A stretch of DNA of 64,000 bases from Thermanaeromonas sp. C210 (GTDB lineage Bacteria > Bacillota > DSM-521 > Neomoorellales > Neomoorellaceae). The stretch covers positions 310,001 through 374,000 of the forward strand of contig NZ_BLWF01000003.1 of NCBI RefSeq assembly GCF_013167955.1, in the 5' to 3' direction. The notes beneath the pieces are model-generated. The model did no database searches, was not told the DNA's origin, and worked only from the letters and a program-made list of their open reading frames with translations. A program made the translations under genes and the position numbers. Shown one piece after another: positions 7,241-16,052 of the stretch (position 1 is the first letter of the stretch; each line of letters begins with the position of its first letter).

Positions 7241-9331
7241 GTGGATGTGATCGTCGCCGACTATGCGGGGTTCTGTTCCGGTGTCGCGCGGGCCGTAAAA
7301 ATGGCGGAGAGAGCTCCGAAGCCACTCGCTTCCCTGGGGCCCTTAATCCACAACCGGCAGGTGGTAGAAGACCTGGCAGCTAAAGGCGTGCGACCGGTCG
7401 TCTCCCTGGACGAAGTAACAGAGCGGACGGTTCTGTTGCGCTCCCACGGGGTACCGCCTCAGGTTGTGGAGGAAGCAGGCGAGCGGGGGCTGGAAATAAT
7501 TGACGCTACCTGCCCTTTTGTGCGGAGGGCCCAGCAATTGGCTGCGGAGCTTGCTGCTGCTGGTTTTGAAGTAATCATAGTCGGCGAGCCGGAACATGCC
7601 GAGGTCAGAGGACTGGTAGAGTGGGCAAAAGGCAAGGCGGTGGTGGTTCCTTCGGCTGCGGAAGCTGCAGGTTTACCCTGGCATCCGCGGCGGGCGGTGC
7701 TCGCCCAAACTACCCAGTCGCGGGCCACTTTGGAAGAGGTGGTAACGGCTTTACGCCCTATTTCCGGCGAGGTGGTCGTGCACAATACTATTTGCGATGC
7801 CACCCGCCGGCGGCAGGAGGCGGCCGTGGAAGTGGCTCGGCAGGTAGATGTAATGATAGTAGTAGGGGGTAAGGACAGCGCCAACACCCGCCGCCTCGCA
7901 GAACTTTGCCGGCAGACAGGGACGCCCACCTACCATGTGGAGCAGGCCGGAGAGATTGACCTCCGGTGGTTTAATAACGCCCGGCGGGTGGGCGTCACCG
8001 CTGGAGCATCCACTCCGGCGTGGATTATTGAGGAGGTTGTGCACATGCTGGAAAAAGAGCAGGTCCAAGTTATGGAAGAAGAAAAGGCCCCGGAAGGCGG
8101 CGAGGTGCTGGAACTCCAGGAGGAAGCAAACGGGCAGGAAGCCTTGGCCTCTGAGGAGCCGACCGCTGAGGAGGAAATGAATACCGACCAAGTGGAAAAG
8201 AGTCTGCCTAGGCTGCGTCGCGGCAGTATCGTTACCGGCACGGTGGTCCAGGTACGGGACAACGAGGTTTTGGTAGACGTAGGGGCTAAGGCGGAGGGGG
8301 TAATTCCCTTAAACGAGCTGTCTTACCGTCCCTTTACCGACCCCTCTGAGGTGGTGTCTGTGGGCCAGGAGATCCAGGTTATGGTGTTGCGGCCCGAAAA
8401 CGAAGAGGGCAACCCCCTGCTCTCGAAAAAACGAGCAGACCGCCGTGCGGCTTGGGACAGGCTGGAGACCGCCTTTGCCAGTGGGGAAGAAATCGAGGGC
8501 GAGGTTACCGGAGTGGTGAAGGGCGGGCTCCTGGTGGATGTGGGCGCCCGCGGTTTTGTGCCGGCTTCCTTGGTGGAACGCGGTTATGTGGAGGATTTGA
8601 ATGCGTATCTGGGCAAAAAGCTGCGCCTGCGGGTGATCGAGCTCGACCGGGCGAAGAATAAATTGGTCTTGTCCCAGAGGGCCATACTGGAAGAGGAATA
8701 TGAGAAACAGCGCCAGGCCACGTGGGATAGCCTAGAGCCGGGACAGATCAGGAAGGGGATCGTGCGGCGGTTGACTAACTTTGGAGCCTTTGTGGACCTG
8801 GGAGGGGTGGACGGCCTGCTCCACGTTTCCGAACTGTCGTGGGGGCGGGTGGAGCACCCCCAGGATGTCCTCACTGAGGGACAGGAGATAGAGGTCAAGG
8901 TGCTGGGAGTCAACCGCGAGGAGGGAAAAGTTTCCCTCGGCCGCAAGCAGCTGCTACCCAATCCTTGGGATACTGCCGAAGAACATTATCCGGTGGGCAG
9001 TATTGTAGAGGGCAAAGTGTTACGTTTTGCGCCCTTCGGCGTGTTTGTGGAAGTAGAACCGGGCATCGAAGGTCTCGTCCATATCTCCCAGCTGGCCGAT
9101 TACCATGTGGAGAAGCCCGAAGAAGTGGTAAGGATAGGACAAACCATCCCCGTGAAGGTCCTCAAGGTGGATCAAGAGGCCCAGCGCATGAGCCTCAGCT
9201 TGCGGCAGGCCCTGAGGGAAAAGAGGAGGCAGGAGAATCCCAAACCTGCCGGGAAGCGCCAGGAAGAGGGCGGCGGCGAAACAGGTGTAAAACTGGGGGA
9301 TTTGTTTGGTGACCTCTTCGGAACACAATAG
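7241..9331 (+). CDS. ispH: Fusion: HMBPP reductase (IspH) with four S1 RNA-binding domains
   Basis: 696 residues from GTG 7241 (an in-frame TTG at 7223 is also possible; IspH proteins usually begin just before the first cysteine motif, which favours 7241). Residues 1-280 are IspH: cluster cysteines in AGFCSGV, IDATCPFV and HNTICDATRRRQ, the last step of the MEP isoprenoid pathway. An acidic linker (about 282-330) joins four S1 repeats, as in ribosomal protein S1 (for example GSIVTGTVVQVRDNEVLVDVG and GSIVEGKVLRFAPFGVFVEV). The fusion is known in clostridia. Whether the S1 half serves translation or is processed off cannot be told here. fni overlaps its end. Confidence 0.93.
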   Translation: MDVIVADYAGFCSGVARAVKMAERAPKPLASLGPLIHNRQVVEDLAAKGVRPVVSLDEVTERTVLLRSHGVPPQVVEEAGERGLEIIDATCPFVRRAQQLAAELAAAGFEVIIVGEPEHAEVRGLVEWAKGKAVVVPSAAEAAGLPWHPRRAVLAQTTQSRATLEEVVTALRPISGEVVVHNTICDATRRRQEAAVEVARQVDVMIVVGGKDSANTRRLAELCRQTGTPTYHVEQAGEIDLRWFNNARRVGVTAGASTPAWIIEEVVHMLEKEQVQVMEEEKAPEGGEVLELQEEANGQEALASEEPTAEEEMNTDQVEKSLPRLRRGSIVTGTVVQVRDNEVLVDVGAKAEGVIPLNELSYRPFTDPSEVVSVGQEIQVMVLRPENEEGNPLLSKKRADRRAAWDRLETAFASGEEIEGEVTGVVKGGLLVDVGARGFVPASLVERGYVEDLNAYLGKKLRLRVIELDRAKNKLVLSQRAILEEEYEKQRQATWDSLEPGQIRKGIVRRLTNFGAFVDLGGVDGLLHVSELSWGRVEHPQDVLTEGQEIEVKVLGVNREEGKVSLGRKQLLPNPWDTAEEHYPVGSIVEGKVLRFAPFGVFVEVEPGIEGLVHISQLADYHVEKPEEVVRIGQTIPVKVLKVDQEAQRMSLSLRQALREKRRQENPKPAGKRQEEGGGETGVKLGDLFGDLFGTQ

Positions 9332-10376
9332 CGAGAGATTCCGGCGCAAACTCGATCACCTCCGACTTTACCAGGAAGGTTGGGGCGCGCAGTCCAACGC
9401 GTTCCACGATGTTTATCTGGTGCACCAGGCATTGCCGGAATTTGATTTGAAGGATATCGATTTATCCATCCGGTGGCTGGGGAAGACCCTGGCCGCCCCT
9501 TTTATTATTAACGCCATGACGGGAGGAACGCCGGCCAGCCTGGACATTAACCGCTCCCTGGCCCGGGCGGCTGCCAGGACGGGCGTGGCCATGGCCGTTG
9601 GTTCTCAGCACATTGCCCTGGAGGCTCCTGAGGTCCGGGAAACTTTTGCCATAGTCCGGCGGGAGAACCCGGGCGGGGTTATCCTGGCCAACGTGAGTGC
9701 CGGCGCCTCTGTGGACGAGGCGGCGAGGGCCGTCGAAATGATTGCCGCCGACGGGTTGCAGCTCCACCTTAATGTGGTCCAGGAACTTTTAATGCCCGAG
9801 GGAGACCGAACCTTTCATCACTACCGGGATCGCATCCGCGACGTGGCAGCAGGCCTTCCGGTGCCGGTGATAGTGAAGGAAGTAGGCAACGGCCTTTCCC
9901 GGGAAGTCGCCTTGGTCCTGTACGGCTGTGGGGTGCGACGCCTCGATGTTGGTGGGGGCGGCGGTACTAACTTTGCCGCCATCGAAAGCCGGCGTGCCGG
10001 AAGGGATAATAATGCTTATTGTAAGTGGGGCCTGCCCACAGCCTTAAGCTTGATGGAGGTGGCAACCTCAGGCCTTCCCCTGGAAATTGTAGCCACCGGC
10101 GGCATAGAGAGTCCGTTGGAGGCGGCTAAGGCCTTGGCCCTGGGTGCAAGCCTGGTGGGGGTGGCGGGACATTTTCTCAAGGTCTGCTTAGATGAAGGCG
10201 AGGAAGGATTGGTGGCGGAGATTGAGAGGTGGAAGAAGGACCTCCGAAACTTCTGCCTGATGTGCGGAGCCCGTAACATAAAGGAACTCAAGAAGAAGCC
10301 GGTAATCATCACGGGCCGCGCCCATGAGTGGCTGCTAAACAGGGGCATTGATCCTACCTCCTTCGCCCGACGCTAA
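9309..10376 (+). CDS. fni: Type 2 isopentenyl-diphosphate delta-isomerase
   Basis: 355 residues from GTG 9309 (spacing to GGGGGA is better than for TTG 9306). FMN- and NADPH-dependent isomerisation of IPP and DMAPP. Visible: RRKLDHLRLYQE near the N-terminus, INAMTGGTPASLDINRSLA, AVGSQHIAL, the VKEVGNGLSREVA segment, and the FMN-phosphate loop VGGGGGTNFAAIESRRA. Overlaps the ispH/S1 gene by 23 bases, so the isoprenoid genes are coupled. Confidence 0.93.
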   Translation: MTSSEHNSERFRRKLDHLRLYQEGWGAQSNAFHDVYLVHQALPEFDLKDIDLSIRWLGKTLAAPFIINAMTGGTPASLDINRSLARAAARTGVAMAVGSQHIALEAPEVRETFAIVRRENPGGVILANVSAGASVDEAARAVEMIAADGLQLHLNVVQELLMPEGDRTFHHYRDRIRDVAAGLPVPVIVKEVGNGLSREVALVLYGCGVRRLDVGGGGGTNFAAIESRRAGRDNNAYCKWGLPTALSLMEVATSGLPLEIVATGGIESPLEAAKALALGASLVGVAGHFLKVCLDEGEEGLVAEIERWKKDLRNFCLMCGARNIKELKKKPVIITGRAHEWLLNRGIDPTSFARR

Positions 10377-10403
10377 GGGAAGGGGCCCGTGGCTCAGCAT
10401 ATT

Positions 10404-10450
10404 TCTCCCCTTTTCAGCGCAACCTATAAGCTGAAAAGGGGAGATTTTTT
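10404..10450 (+). terminator. Perfect 15-bp terminator hairpin touching the next start codon
   Basis: TCTCCCCTTTTCAGC (10404-10418) pairs perfectly with 10430-10444, followed by six T that end directly at the ATG of the next gene (10451). It is a good intrinsic terminator for fni. The 3' arm contains the AAAGGGGAGA that must serve as ribosome binding site for the next gene, so the hairpin also hides that site. Confidence 0.85.
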
Positions 10451-11182
10451 ATGGCCGGTTATCCTTTGGGAGTTATCGTCCTGGTCGTCTTATTCCTCTT
10501 AATCTATTTTGGCCTGGCCCAGAGGGTGCTGGACCGCCTTTACCTGAGCGATAAGGCTGCCCTGGCCCTGCTGGCCGCCATCATTATAGGCAGTTTTATC
10601 AACCTCCCACTTTCCCGGGGAAGGATTGTCAGTTCCATTAACGTAGGTGGTGGTCTGATTCCCCTGGGACTGGCTGTTTACGTGTTGTACCGGTGTGGTA
10701 CCCGAAAGGAAGTGGGTCGGGCTCTACTGGCGGCGGCCGTCACAGCCGGAGTAATCTTCGCCCTGAACAGCTGGCTGATGCGGGGAAAAGAACCCTGGGA
10801 TTTTGCCATGAACATTCTTGATCCGTTGTACTACTACCCCCTGGTGGCCGGCGTTACGGCCTATCTAGTGGGCCGGTCACGGCGGGCGGCCTTCGTAGCC
10901 GCTATTTTGGGGGTTCTGCTGCTGGATCTTATCGATTACTTCATGTTGGCCGCGTCGGGCGTGAGGGGCACGGTGGCCGTGGGCGGTGCGGGTGTCCTCG
11001 ATGTGAGCCTGCTGTCCGGTATTGTGGCCGTCCTCTTGGCGGAACTCATAGGAGAAAGTCGAGAGCGCCTGCAGGGGGGACCTGCGGTGGAAGGAAAACC
11101 CAAATCTCTTGTCGAGGGTCTGCGTCTGAAACCGGTCAAGAAGGCCTTGCCGGAGGAGAGAAGGAGCGATGAAGGTGAATAA
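10451..11182 (+). CDS. DUF1614-like membrane protein
   Basis: 243 residues with about seven hydrophobic segments (near residues 5-22, 36-50, 66-82, 92-108, 127-143, 148-168, 175-197) and a basic, polar C-terminal tail from about 200. I recognise the DUF1614 type from the SFINLPLSRG region and its place next to a SpoIIP-like gene, a neighbourhood I recall from Moorella-like genomes. Function unknown; a role in sporulation or the envelope is only inferred. The ATG is fixed by the ribosome binding site in the preceding hairpin arm. It overlaps the next gene by 14 bases. Confidence 0.75.
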   Translation: MAGYPLGVIVLVVLFLLIYFGLAQRVLDRLYLSDKAALALLAAIIIGSFINLPLSRGRIVSSINVGGGLIPLGLAVYVLYRCGTRKEVGRALLAAAVTAGVIFALNSWLMRGKEPWDFAMNILDPLYYYPLVAGVTAYLVGRSRRAAFVAAILGVLLLDLIDYFMLAASGVRGTVAVGGAGVLDVSLLSGIVAVLLAELIGESRERLQGGPAVEGKPKSLVEGLRLKPVKKALPEERRSDEGE

Positions 11183-12431
11183 AAGAATCGCCGGAAGTGT
11201 GTACTTGGGTCTGCTGCTGGCCGCACTCCTAGCCTCCGTCGCAATTTATAGAGCATGGAACACGGGGGCAAACCTGCTCCCGGCCTTCAGTCTGGGCGAA
11301 CTCGATCTGAAGGAGCATACTGTCGGCACCTACACAACTTTGGTGGACGAGGAAGGGCGGGTACTGGATAAGATGGCCCGCCCGGTTTATAAAGATGACG
11401 AATTCATCGCCGAGGATAACTACCGCTACCGGGTAACCGAGATACAGGGGGACAAAGCCATATGTACCCGTGTAGGCCGGGAAGAGGTTGTGGTGGAGTG
11501 GCAGTCCTCCTCCAGGGCTTTTGGCGAAGCCACCCCGGCCCAGGCCGGAGGAGCCAAGAATCTCGTGGCCATTTACCATACCCATAGCGATGAATCCTAT
11601 ATACCCACCGATGGCAGTGAGAGCATCCCCGGGCAGGGGGGGATCCTTAAGGTAGGCGAGGTTTTCGCCGGCAAATTGCGGAGCCTCGGCGTAAACGTGT
11701 ACCACGATGTTTCCGCCCACGAGCCCCACGACAACAACTCCTATAAGCGCTCCCGCCGCACAGCGGCTCAACTCATGCAGAAGGGGCCCGCGGCCATTTT
11801 CGACATCCACCGTGATGGGGTGCCTGATCCCGATTTTTATCGGCAGGTAGTGGCCGGTGAGAGTATTAGTAAAATCCGCCTGGTAGTGGGCCGGGAAAAC
11901 CAGAACATGAATGCCAATCTGGATTTTGCTAAAAAAATTAAAGCCGCTGCCGATGCCAAATATCCGGGCCTCATAAGGGGAATATTCATCGGAGCAGGAA
12001 GCTACAATCAGGATCTCTCACCCCGGGCCGTCCTCTTAGAGATGGGTACCCATACCAATAGCCGGGAAGAGGCCCAGCGAGGGGCTGGCCTCCTGGCCGA
12101 AGTTATACCCACAGTGCTGGGTATCACGGCCCAGGCGGGGCCGGCCGCTCCCGGTACGGCCGGCGACTGGAAGGGCGTCGCCTTTGTTATCTTGGCCTTT
12201 CTCATCGGCGGAGCGGCATTCCTGGTATTAAGCTCCGGTGGTTGGGATAAGGCCCTGGCCAGGTTGCGCCAATATACTTCAGTAGAATGGATGAACCTCC
12301 TCGGCCAGAGGCGGGGCAGGACGGGTGGGCCGGGCAGGGGGCCAGAGGAAGGGAACGTCCTGGGTAAGAAGACCGTGCCTGCCGAAAAACTGCCACCCAA
12401 TGACGCAAGGAAAGACTGGCAGAAGGATTGA
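11169..12431 (+). CDS. spoIIP: Stage II sporulation protein P-like cell-wall hydrolase
   Basis: 420 residues. N-terminal membrane anchor (about 8-26), SpoIIP catalytic region (about 130-320) with IYHTHSDESYIP, a His/Glu zinc-site type motif, FDIHRDGVP, VVGRENQN and LLEMGTHTNSREEA, then a second hydrophobic segment (337-357) and a basic tail. SpoIIP is an amidase/endopeptidase that acts with SpoIID and SpoIIM in engulfment. The second membrane segment and tail, and company with YIEGIA rather than gpr, suggest a paralogue rather than the canonical spoIIP. Overlaps the upstream gene; YIEGIA follows after 3 bases. Confidence 0.85.
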   Translation: MKVNKRIAGSVYLGLLLAALLASVAIYRAWNTGANLLPAFSLGELDLKEHTVGTYTTLVDEEGRVLDKMARPVYKDDEFIAEDNYRYRVTEIQGDKAICTRVGREEVVVEWQSSSRAFGEATPAQAGGAKNLVAIYHTHSDESYIPTDGSESIPGQGGILKVGEVFAGKLRSLGVNVYHDVSAHEPHDNNSYKRSRRTAAQLMQKGPAAIFDIHRDGVPDPDFYRQVVAGESISKIRLVVGRENQNMNANLDFAKKIKAAADAKYPGLIRGIFIGAGSYNQDLSPRAVLLEMGTHTNSREEAQRGAGLLAEVIPTVLGITAQAGPAAPGTAGDWKGVAFVILAFLIGGAAFLVLSSGGWDKALARLRQYTSVEWMNLLGQRRGRTGGPGRGPEEGNVLGKKTVPAEKLPPNDARKDWQKD

Positions 12432-12434
12432 TTT

Positions 12435-13325
12435 ATGGATGTTCTGACGCAAACCTTACTCATCGGCCTGATCGCCGGCTTACTCTGCCGGGTTTACCTT
12501 CTGCAGAGCGACTACCGGCGCTATCCAGGCTATCCCCATAGCGTGGTAACCCACCTTTCCCTGGCGGCCATAGCCTCCTTAATCGGAGCTGTGGCGGTTC
12601 CGGCTCTGGCGGCCCGGGAGTATACCGCAGTCACCTTCCTAGCCCTGGTTGCTCAGCAGTTCCGGGAAATACGCAACCTGGAACGCCAGTCCCTGGCGGA
12701 ATTGGAAGAGAAGGAGCTGGTACCCCGGGGTCGCGATTACATCGAGGGTATAGCCCGGGTTTTTGAGTCACGGAACTATTTGGTGATGTTCACCTCCCTG
12801 GGCGCCAGTTTGGCGGCTTTTTACTTTCACTGGTCGGCAGGCATAGCCCTGGGTGTTCTCCTAACGTATATAAGCGGACATTTTAAAAGGGGGCAATACT
12901 TAGGGGAAATTGCTGTAGTGGAACCGGCAGAAATAACCTTCCGTGGCCCCTTTCTCACCGTCAACGGCGTAGTGCTTATGAACGTAGGATTAAAGAAATC
13001 CAGGGAGAAAATCTTGCGGGAGGGTCTGGCCGCCGTAATCAAACCTAAAAACGATGATGCGCGGGCCGTCCTCCATGATGCCGGGCAGCGGCAGGCCATA
13101 CTCCACACAGTGGCCACCCTTTTAGGCACCAAACTGGATATCGGAGAACAAGAGTGGACTCCTATTATACGCAAGAACATCGATACCGGGGAACTCGTCC
13201 TTTACATCTTGCCCAACGAACCTGATATGGAGTGCCTGTTGCAGGCCGTGCGCATGACACCGGTCCTGGAAAGCGCGGTTACCCGCCCCTTGAAAAGCCG
13301 GGTGGGGAGGGCGGCTGCCGATTAA
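12435..13325 (+). CDS. YIEGIA family membrane protein
   Basis: 296 residues. The signature YIEGIARVFESRNYLVMFTS that names the family lies near residues 97-116. Four or more hydrophobic segments occupy the N-terminal half (about 5-20, 38-62, 117-131, 136-150); the C-terminal half is soluble. Known from spore-forming Firmicutes; biochemical role unknown as far as I recall. Its small partner follows directly. Starts 3 bases after the SpoIIP-like gene. Confidence 0.85.
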   Translation: MDVLTQTLLIGLIAGLLCRVYLLQSDYRRYPGYPHSVVTHLSLAAIASLIGAVAVPALAAREYTAVTFLALVAQQFREIRNLERQSLAELEEKELVPRGRDYIEGIARVFESRNYLVMFTSLGASLAAFYFHWSAGIALGVLLTYISGHFKRGQYLGEIAVVEPAEITFRGPFLTVNGVVLMNVGLKKSREKILREGLAAVIKPKNDDARAVLHDAGQRQAILHTVATLLGTKLDIGEQEWTPIIRKNIDTGELVLYILPNEPDMECLLQAVRMTPVLESAVTRPLKSRVGRAAAD

Positions 13326-13352
13326 AGGGGGGAGAAGCTGCTGCTGGAGGAA

Positions 13353-13541
13353 ATGCGGGGCAGTATCCTAGCCGTTATCGCCACGCGTGGTGCCAGGGAT
13401 AAGGTGGCCGGTGGGGGAGCCCCCATATTTTTCGTCGAAGACGAAAACGAGCAGCAAAAACTGGGGCTAACCCTTAGCCGGGTGCTGGATGCCATGGCCC
13501 ACGACCTGGAAAACGGCGTGCTGGTAATCGTGCGGCACTGA
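13353..13541 (+). CDS. Small capping-complex subunit for YIEGIA
   Basis: 62 residues from ATG 13353; an in-frame CTG at 13338 has a better-spaced GGGGGGAG and would add five residues. The sequence has the short beta-strand/Ala-rich pattern (ILAVIATRG, LSRVLDAMAHDLENGVLVIV) of the small protein that regularly follows YIEGIA genes. No membrane segment. Function unknown; partnership is inferred from conserved adjacency. Confidence 0.7.
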   Translation: MRGSILAVIATRGARDKVAGGGAPIFFVEDENEQQKLGLTLSRVLDAMAHDLENGVLVIVRH

Positions 13542-13559
13542 AGGCGCCGGGTATCAGGG

Positions 13560-14024
13560 ATGAAGATAATTTATCACTGCTTTGGCGGAACCCATTCTTC
13601 TGTTGTAGCGGCTGCCCTTCACCTCGGCTGGATCGACCCGCACCGGTTGCCCGCCCCGGATGAACTACGATCCCTACCTTATTTTGATCGCCGCTCCCCG
13701 GGGATGGAGGGCTGGATTCTGTTCCTGGGAAGGGACCGGTACAACAACGAAGTTTACGTAGTAGGAAAGCGGGGGATGGGGGAAACCTTTGAGAACCTGA
13801 TCGGCGGTTTGACGCAGGCATTGGATCTGCCGCGGGAAGAGGTCCTCCTCCTGAACACTTCTCCCCTGGTCAACTGGCTTATGGCCGTGGGCGGTTTTCT
13901 GTCCCGAAGGCTGGGTATCACCCTCCTCGGGCGTCCCCTGGTAATATGGGGGGTAAGACGCATTTTTACACGCCTGGTAACCTTTGTGCAGGAATGTCGC
14001 CTATTATGGGAAATAAACCGGTAA
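13560..14024 (+). CDS. DUF3189 family protein, first copy
   Basis: 154 residues. Begins MKIIYHCFGGTHSSVVAAAL, the DUF3189 start with a Gly/Thr-rich loop, followed by RLPAPDELRSLPYFD and a C-terminal GRPLVIWGVRRIF. No catalytic function is known to me. Paralogous to the next gene, which overlaps its end. Usually found beside spore genes in this type of organism. Confidence 0.8.
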   Translation: MKIIYHCFGGTHSSVVAAALHLGWIDPHRLPAPDELRSLPYFDRRSPGMEGWILFLGRDRYNNEVYVVGKRGMGETFENLIGGLTQALDLPREEVLLLNTSPLVNWLMAVGGFLSRRLGITLLGRPLVIWGVRRIFTRLVTFVQECRLLWEINR

Positions 14025-14446
14025 TTTTCATCTATACTTGCTTCAGCGGGGCAGCGGCCGCCCTGGCGGCGGCACTGCACTTAGAACAATTGCCGCCGGA
14101 CGAATGCCCTCCGTGGGAAGAGTTCCTTACCTTGCCCTACCTTAACCGAAAAATAGATAGGGGCAAGCTTTTTTTTAGGGGGCAAGATTCCTGCGGCCGC
14201 CGCATATATATTGCGGCTGTTGGACCTCATGGTAAACTGGTCCGCCAAATCATAACCAGCTTTCTCCCCTTATGGGGTTTGCCCGGCGAAGCCGTCAAGG
14301 TCGTGGATGCAGGGGAAAGGGTTTCTCCCCTTGTTTTTTTGGGTTGCCGCCTTAAGGCTCCCCTCCTGGTCTATTGGGGCCTGCGAAGGAGCTACCGGGA
14401 GCTCTCCCGGTGGGTCTACCAGGTGAGGGGTGATGGCCGGGGTTAA
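14006..14446 (+). CDS. DUF3189 family protein, second copy
   Basis: 146 residues from ATG 14006; ATG 13994 is an alternative with a ribosome binding site too close. Same plan as the preceding protein: FIYTCFSGAAAALAAALHL, then LPPDECPPWEEFLTLPYLNR and APLLVYWGLRRSY at the end. The two copies have diverged strongly yet keep the loop and the closing motif, so this is an old tandem duplication. Its start lies within the end of the first copy. Confidence 0.75.
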   Translation: MGNKPVIFIYTCFSGAAAALAAALHLEQLPPDECPPWEEFLTLPYLNRKIDRGKLFFRGQDSCGRRIYIAAVGPHGKLVRQIITSFLPLWGLPGEAVKVVDAGERVSPLVFLGCRLKAPLLVYWGLRRSYRELSRWVYQVRGDGRG

Positions 14447-14520
14447 AAGGGCGGCGCTTGCCCCTGAAGGCTCGGGCCACCCCCTGCTCCGGGCCCGGCT
14501 TGAGGCTTGACGCCCTTTCC
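14447..14520 (+). terminator. Long GC-rich stem-loop after the DUF3189 pair
   Basis: AAAAGGGCG (14447-14455) can pair with CGCCCTTTCC near 14511-14520 around a GC-rich middle that folds further. There is no real T run, so termination is only possible. The remaining bases to 14593 show nothing I recognise. Confidence 0.35.
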
Positions 14521-14593
14521 CCATTAAGGGAGATTTCGCCCCGGGGTTGTAAGGGCGGGTTGGGAAGGGCCAGAGCTTGAGTTCTCTTAAAGC

Positions 14594-14622
14594 TTGACGC
14601 TACCGGTAAAATATTGGATAAT
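14594..14622 (+). promoter_or_regulatory. Sigma-A promoter for the DUF512-der-plsY-gpsA genes
   Basis: TTGACG (14594-14599), 17 bases, GATAAT (14617-14622). The predicted transcript start near 14629 lies about 25 bases before the TTG start chosen for the next gene and rules out the longer in-frame start at 14594, which would lie in the -35 box. Confidence 0.75.
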
Positions 14623-14653
14623 GGGGGCGAAAAACCGAAGGAGCGAAGGAATT

Positions 14654-15988
14654 TTGCCGAAGACGCGGGGAGCGAAAATCGCTGCGGTAATTCCTGGCAG
14701 TATAGCTGCCCAAATAGGGCTGGAGGCCGGTGATCTTCTGGTTTCCATTAACAGCGAGGAAGTGGAGGATATTATTGCCTACAGGTATTTAACGGCCGAT
14801 GAAAACCTGGTAGTGGAAGTTATTAAGGCTGGAGGAGAACGGTGGGTTCTAGAGATCGAAAAGGATTACGGTGAGGACCTGGGGCTGGAATTCGCCGAAG
14901 CTGCCTTTAATGGGATGCGGCGGTGCAGCAACAAATGCGTCTTCTGTTTTGTGGACCAAATGCCCCCGGGTTTGCGTTCCAGCCTTTACTTCAAGGACGA
15001 TGACTACCGGTTCTCCTTTTTGCACGGTAACTTCATAACTCTGACCAATCTGCGGGAGAAGGATTGGGAGCGCATCTTCCGCCAGCGCCTGAGCCCCCTT
15101 TATATATCAGTGCATACTACCAACCCGGCCCTGCGGGCCGGGTTGCTCGGCAATCGGGAGGCCGGGCTCATCCTCGAACAGCTGGCTCGGCTGCAGAAAG
15201 GGGGCATAGAGTTCCACACCCAGATCGTCCTTTGCCCCGGTGTCAACGATGGGAAGGAACTGGACAGGACTTTATCCGATCTGGCCGTTTTTTTCCCGGC
15301 CCTGGCATCCATAGCCGTGGTGCCGGTAGGCTTGACCGCCTACCGGGAGAAACTGTATCCCCTCCGGCGTTATACCCCGGAGGAAGCCCGGGAGGTAATA
15401 AGGCAGGTAGAAGAATGGCAGAGGGAATTTCGTTCCCGTTTCGGGCGAGGGCTGGTCTATGCAGCTGACGAATTTTATCTCTTAAGTGGTTGGCCGTTAC
15501 CCGAGGCCCCGGCTTACGATGGTTTTCCCCAGGAGGAGAACGGGGTAGGTCTAACTCGCATATTTATGGATGAATTTTACCGGGAAGTTAAGGATGAACC
15601 CCTAAAAACCCCCGGGCGGGAGGGGACCGGGCGGCGGGTGGTAGTTGCCACGGGAGAGCTGGCGGTTCCTGTCTTGGAGGAACTGATAACGGCAGCTAAG
15701 GCTAGAGCCCGAGGCCTGGAGGTCAGGGTGGTTGGCATAGCCAATTCCTTCTTTGGCTCCCAGGTCACGGTGGCCGGGCTCCTGACAGGACAAGACTTAG
15801 TGCGCGGTTTAAGTGAAGGGAAGGTGGCGCCGGAGGAAAGGATTCTCCTTCCGGACGTCATGCTAAGAAAAGGGCACCAGGTTTTTTTAGACGACTGGAC
15901 GGTGGATGATCTCCGGGTCCGGCTGGGCCGGGAGATAGAAGTAATTCCCACCAGCGGTGCGGCCCTGGCCCGGGCCCTGCTGGGTTAA
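14654..15988 (+). CDS. DUF512 family radical SAM protein with PDZ-like N-terminus
   Basis: 444 residues from TTG 14654, preceded by AAGGAG at ten bases. Residues 1-70 are PDZ-like (AAVIPGSIAAQIGLEAGDLL), followed by the radical SAM cluster motif RRCSNKCVFCFVDQMP (CxxxCxxC) near 100, the HTQIVLCPGVNDG region, and a C-terminal DUF512 part (VVVATGELAVPVLEEL to VIPTSGAALARAL). The family is conserved next to der in clostridia and its substrate is unknown. Own promoter at 14594; der follows with a 64-base gap. Confidence 0.88.
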   Translation: MPKTRGAKIAAVIPGSIAAQIGLEAGDLLVSINSEEVEDIIAYRYLTADENLVVEVIKAGGERWVLEIEKDYGEDLGLEFAEAAFNGMRRCSNKCVFCFVDQMPPGLRSSLYFKDDDYRFSFLHGNFITLTNLREKDWERIFRQRLSPLYISVHTTNPALRAGLLGNREAGLILEQLARLQKGGIEFHTQIVLCPGVNDGKELDRTLSDLAVFFPALASIAVVPVGLTAYREKLYPLRRYTPEEAREVIRQVEEWQREFRSRFGRGLVYAADEFYLLSGWPLPEAPAYDGFPQEENGVGLTRIFMDEFYREVKDEPLKTPGREGTGRRVVVATGELAVPVLEELITAAKARARGLEVRVVGIANSFFGSQVTVAGLLTGQDLVRGLSEGKVAPEERILLPDVMLRKGHQVFLDDWTVDDLRVRLGREIEVIPTSGAALARALLG

Positions 15989-16052
15989 GGTGTCCGCGTT
16001 CAGGTGGCAAAGGTTGCCTTGGAAGGCAGATCACCTTGTGGGAGGTACAGCA

